A stretch of 64,000 nucleotides of DNA from Flavobacterium sp. N2038 (lineage in GTDB: Bacteria > Bacteroidota > Bacteroidia > Flavobacteriales > Flavobacteriaceae): positions 2,418,001-2,482,000 of the forward strand of contig NZ_CP110001.1 of the NCBI RefSeq assembly GCF_025947185.1, written 5' to 3'. This document shows, in pieces, positions 61,880-64,000 of this stretch (within the stretch, counting starts at the first letter, position 1; each line of letters begins with the position of its first letter). The translations under genes were made by a program, and so were the position numbers. The notes beneath the pieces are model-generated. The model worked only from the letters and a program-made list of their open reading frames with translations, was not told where the DNA came from and ran no database searches.

Positions 61880-62260
61880 TTATAAGGCAATATTTTTATA
61901 TCGCTCTACTTTATGATAATAGATATAAGAGAGGGCTAAAATCACCAAAAAGATTAAGGGAAAAAAGCTCTGAAAATTAACCCCGTCAATTGCGAAATGG
62001 CTAATTGAGGCAAATATAAAATCAAAACCAAATCCTGCATAAGCCCATTCTTTTACATTTTTTGGTATTTGCGGAATTACCAATACCAGAACTCCCAGTA
62101 TTTTGAACACGACCAATGCGTTTCCAAAATATTCAGGATACCCCAAATGTCTGATTCCTTCTTTAGCAAGTTCTGTTTGCGAAGTTAAGGCTGGCATTAC
62201 ACCTTCAAATAAAAAAATAGTAATCGTAGTAATCCAAAAAATAATTTTTGCTTTTTTCAT
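61880..62260 (-). CDS. DoxX family membrane protein
   Basis: This 126-residue protein has four transmembrane helices and the DoxX-like pattern: HLGYPEYFGNALVVFKILGVLVLVIP, NVKEWAYAGFGFDFIFASISHFAIDG and LVILALSYIYYHKVE. DoxX-like proteins are small quinone- or redox-associated membrane proteins of mostly unknown role. The gene leads a unit with a 70-residue unknown protein. Confidence 0.85.
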   Translation of the reverse strand: MKKAKIIFWITTITIFLFEGVMPALTSQTELAKEGIRHLGYPEYFGNALVVFKILGVLVLVIPQIPKNVKEWAYAGFGFDFIFASISHFAIDGVNFQSFFPLIFLVILALSYIYYHKVERYKNIAL

Positions 62261-62634
62261 GTGGTATTTTTTAAAAAGTTATTAGTTAATGTATTACAAA
62301 TATAATCATCTTATATTTCTGATAAAATACACATTTGCGACTATTTTAGGGGCATTTGCGACAAGATTTCTTTTTTAGGTTCAAAGGGGCAAAGTGACAA
62401 AGGGGCAGAGGATTTATGTTTAAGCCAAAGATTAAAAAGATTAAAAGATTTGTTTCTTGTAGATTTGGCAGATTGAACGGATTATTTATTACTTAGAAAT
62501 CAAATCTGCTCAATCTGCCAAATCCGCGAGAAATAAAAAAAACTTGCGACTTCACGTCTTTGTGAGAGATTTGAGTGGTTGATTAATTGGAATTTGGACT
62601 CGGGCGATAGCGAACAGGCGCAGCAATTTAAAAT
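62261..62634. repeat. 374-base intergenic region with an inverted repeat
   Basis: No gene was found. GATTTGGCAGATTGA (62462-62476) and TCAATCTGCCAAATC (62510-62524) are perfect 15-base inverted arms. Runs of CAAAGGGGC/CAAAGTGAC-type units precede them near 62385. These resemble the dispersed intergenic repeats elsewhere in the window. Confidence 0.6.
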
Positions 62635-63366
62635 TTATGCCAATTGGTAATTCGTAATAATAAACAAATCCTCAAAACCTAATCTGGCATAAATACCTTT
62701 TCCTAAATCTGATGCTTGTAGTTGAGCATATTGACAATTAGCATCAATAGCTTCGTTGATTGCAAATTTCATAATTTCTTCAGCCAAACCTCTTTTACGC
62801 ATTTCGGGAATTATACCAACTCCGTGAATTCCCATCGTTTTTCCGGTTTGAAAAAGCGTTAGCGTTCCAACTGGTTTTTCTTCAAAATGAACCAAGTAAA
62901 ACGTTGCATTTTCAAAATTGTGAACTAAAGTTTCTTTACTAATCACATAATTAAAAGAGAGCGGATAAATATCAGACCAGATTTTAGCATCTTCTTCATT
63001 TAAAACCCTTTTAAAACTAAGGCTGTTTTGAAGCGTAAATTTTTTATCCAGTTTTAAAGCCATTGCGGTTAATTTATTTCGAACAGAAAAGCCGTTTTTT
63101 TCGAAAGTTTCATTTGAATTACTTCCAAAAATATCCCAATACGGAACAACCAAGCCCGGATTTTTTGCAATAGTTTCCAGAATTTGAGGAAAGTTTTCTT
63201 CAGTAATATCTTTTCGAAACCATAGACGATTTGGCCAGCCTGAATTTTTGATTTGACTGAATTCTAAAAAATCAGTTGTATGATACGAAAGGAGAGGAGT
63301 AGCAACAGTTTTCCAGAGAGTTGTTAGATTGTCAATGTTGTCTTTGATAAGATTAATATGGTTCAT
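62635..63366 (-). CDS. GNAT family N-acetyltransferase
   Basis: The C-terminal half of this 243-residue protein has the GNAT core: YLVHFEEKPVGTLTLFQTGKTMGIHGVGIIPEMRKRGLAEEIMKFAINEA (V-x-x-x-x-R-x-x-G-x-A), then AQLQASDLGKGIYARLGFED. The N-terminal ~120 residues are a second, degenerate GNAT-like or accessory part (WFRKDITEENFPQILETIAK). Its acceptor is unknown. The gene faces the Crp-type regulator gene in the same direction and has 72 bases between them. Confidence 0.85.
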   Translation of the reverse strand: MNHINLIKDNIDNLTTLWKTVATPLLSYHTTDFLEFSQIKNSGWPNRLWFRKDITEENFPQILETIAKNPGLVVPYWDIFGSNSNETFEKNGFSVRNKLTAMALKLDKKFTLQNSLSFKRVLNEEDAKIWSDIYPLSFNYVISKETLVHNFENATFYLVHFEEKPVGTLTLFQTGKTMGIHGVGIIPEMRKRGLAEEIMKFAINEAIDANCQYAQLQASDLGKGIYARLGFEDLFIITNYQLA

Positions 63367-63438
63367 TGTAACGACGAGTTTTAATTATACAGACAAAGGT
63401 AAATGCACGGTTTTAAGAAAGCCTTTACATATGTTGAT

Positions 63439-64000
63439 TTACAAATCTTTTTCGAGACTTTTTCTAATTCGGCTTAATTGCGTTGGTGTAATGCCCAAAT
63501 GCGACGCAATATGCAATAACGGAACCCGATCGGCAATACTTGGATGCTTCTCCAGTAGAGTTACATATCTTTCGGTAGCATTCTGCATCACTAAAGCGAC
63601 TTCTCTTTGTTCTTTTTCGATAATCCAGTTTTTCTCTAAATGGGCGATATAAAAGTTTTTGAGATCTTCATTTTCATTAACCAGCGAAATATATTTTGTA
63701 TAATTAAGGTTGATGATAACAGAGTCTTCTAATGCTTCAATAGTAAAGTTAGAAGGCGTTTGTAACATCAATGAAACTTTAGAACCAGCAAAATAATTTT
63801 CCATAAAAAGGTTTTTGTTATAGAAATTCCCTTGCGGGTCAGTTATAAAAGCCCTTAAAATTCCTTTTGCAATAAAATGCTGATTTTTAGCGATTGCCCC
63901 GTTTTGTAGCAATGTTTCTCCTTTTTTGAGTGTTTGGAACTCGGCAATGTTTTCAATCAGTTTCCATGATTTTTCAGAAATTGGATAGTAGCTTTCAATG
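63439..64000 (-). CDS. Crp/Fnr family transcriptional regulator, 5' end outside window
   Basis: The frame stays open to the right edge, with residues IESYYPISEKSWKLIENIAEF before the first internal start-like TTG, so the gene begins beyond the window. The cyclic-nucleotide-binding-like domain shows GETLLQNGAIAKNQHFIAKGILRAF. The C-terminal winged helix reads VPLLHIASHLGITPTQLSRIRKSLEK. Members of this Bacteroidota subgroup lack the full phosphate-binding cassette, so a nucleotide ligand is doubtful. About 187 residues are visible. Confidence 0.88.
   Translation of the reverse strand, partial: IESYYPISEKSWKLIENIAEFQTLKKGETLLQNGAIAKNQHFIAKGILRAFITDPQGNFYNKNLFMENYFAGSKVSLMLQTPSNFTIEALEDSVIINLNYTKYISLVNENEDLKNFYIAHLEKNWIIEKEQREVALVMQNATERYVTLLEKHPSIADRVPLLHIASHLGITPTQLSRIRKSLEKDL

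Overview
The window looks like chromosomal DNA of a Flavobacterium-type member of the Bacteroidota. It is AT-rich and start codons are rarely preceded by a good Shine-Dalgarno sequence. Promoters follow the phylum pattern TTTG / TANNTTTG; the clearest lies upstream of the single tRNA gene. SusC/SusD pairs, DUF4374 and DUF6377 proteins and TonB receptors with carboxypeptidase-D-like N-termini also point there. No rRNA, CRISPR array, transposase or phage gene was seen.

Region 1 (1-18.5 kb) is mostly an NRPS-independent (IucA/IucC-type) siderophore locus. A long minus-strand gene train runs nitroreductase, PLP decarboxylase, NIS synthetase-GNAT fusion, lysine/ornithine N-monooxygenase (frameshifted as given), second NIS synthetase, MATE exporter, acyl carrier protein, adenylating enzyme and membrane acyltransferase. 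A second minus-strand unit holds a TonB receptor and a DUF4374 (XusB-like) lipoprotein. A divergent gene encodes a clavaminate-synthase-like Fe(II)/2-oxoglutarate oxygenase of the lysine hydroxylase (KDO) type. The two minus-strand units share a 17-bp perfect inverted repeat in their upstream regions, a candidate iron operator. Together the genes suggest a siderophore built from hydroxylated cadaverine, possibly citrate-based and acyl-modified.

Region 2 (18.5-34.5 kb) has tRNA-Tyr, an SDR/AraC pair, a TlpA-like thioredoxin gene broken by an in-frame TGA, and a J-domain/KTSC protein. It continues with small unknown genes, a VWA protein with a MoxR/Mg-chelatase-type ATPase, a MarR/serine hydrolase pair, a DMT transporter, glutamate dehydrogenase and a sterol-desaturase-like enzyme. 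Just upstream of the glutamate dehydrogenase are two tiny Cys/Met-rich open frames separated by a terminator, which I do not recognise.

Region 3 (34.5-46.3 kb) is a polysaccharide utilisation locus: a divergent DUF6377 regulator, two small surface proteins, SusC, SusD, a GH71/99-like hydrolase and a GH97 enzyme.

Region 4 (46.3-64 kb) is housekeeping and accessory: an outer-membrane protein, a DNA glycosylase, an AraC regulator, an FAD oxidoreductase with an iron-permease-like protein, a complete Mla-type lipid transport operon, a TetR/FabF operon bracketed by identical terminators, and a two-domain glycosyltransferase. Next to that lies a decayed GH130 gene, then small enzymes (DinB, VOC, DoxX, GNAT) and a Crp-type regulator cut by the window edge. 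Three genes in the window are broken as written (monooxygenase, TlpA, GH130). GH130 is clearly decayed; the other two are single lesions that could be real or sequence errors.
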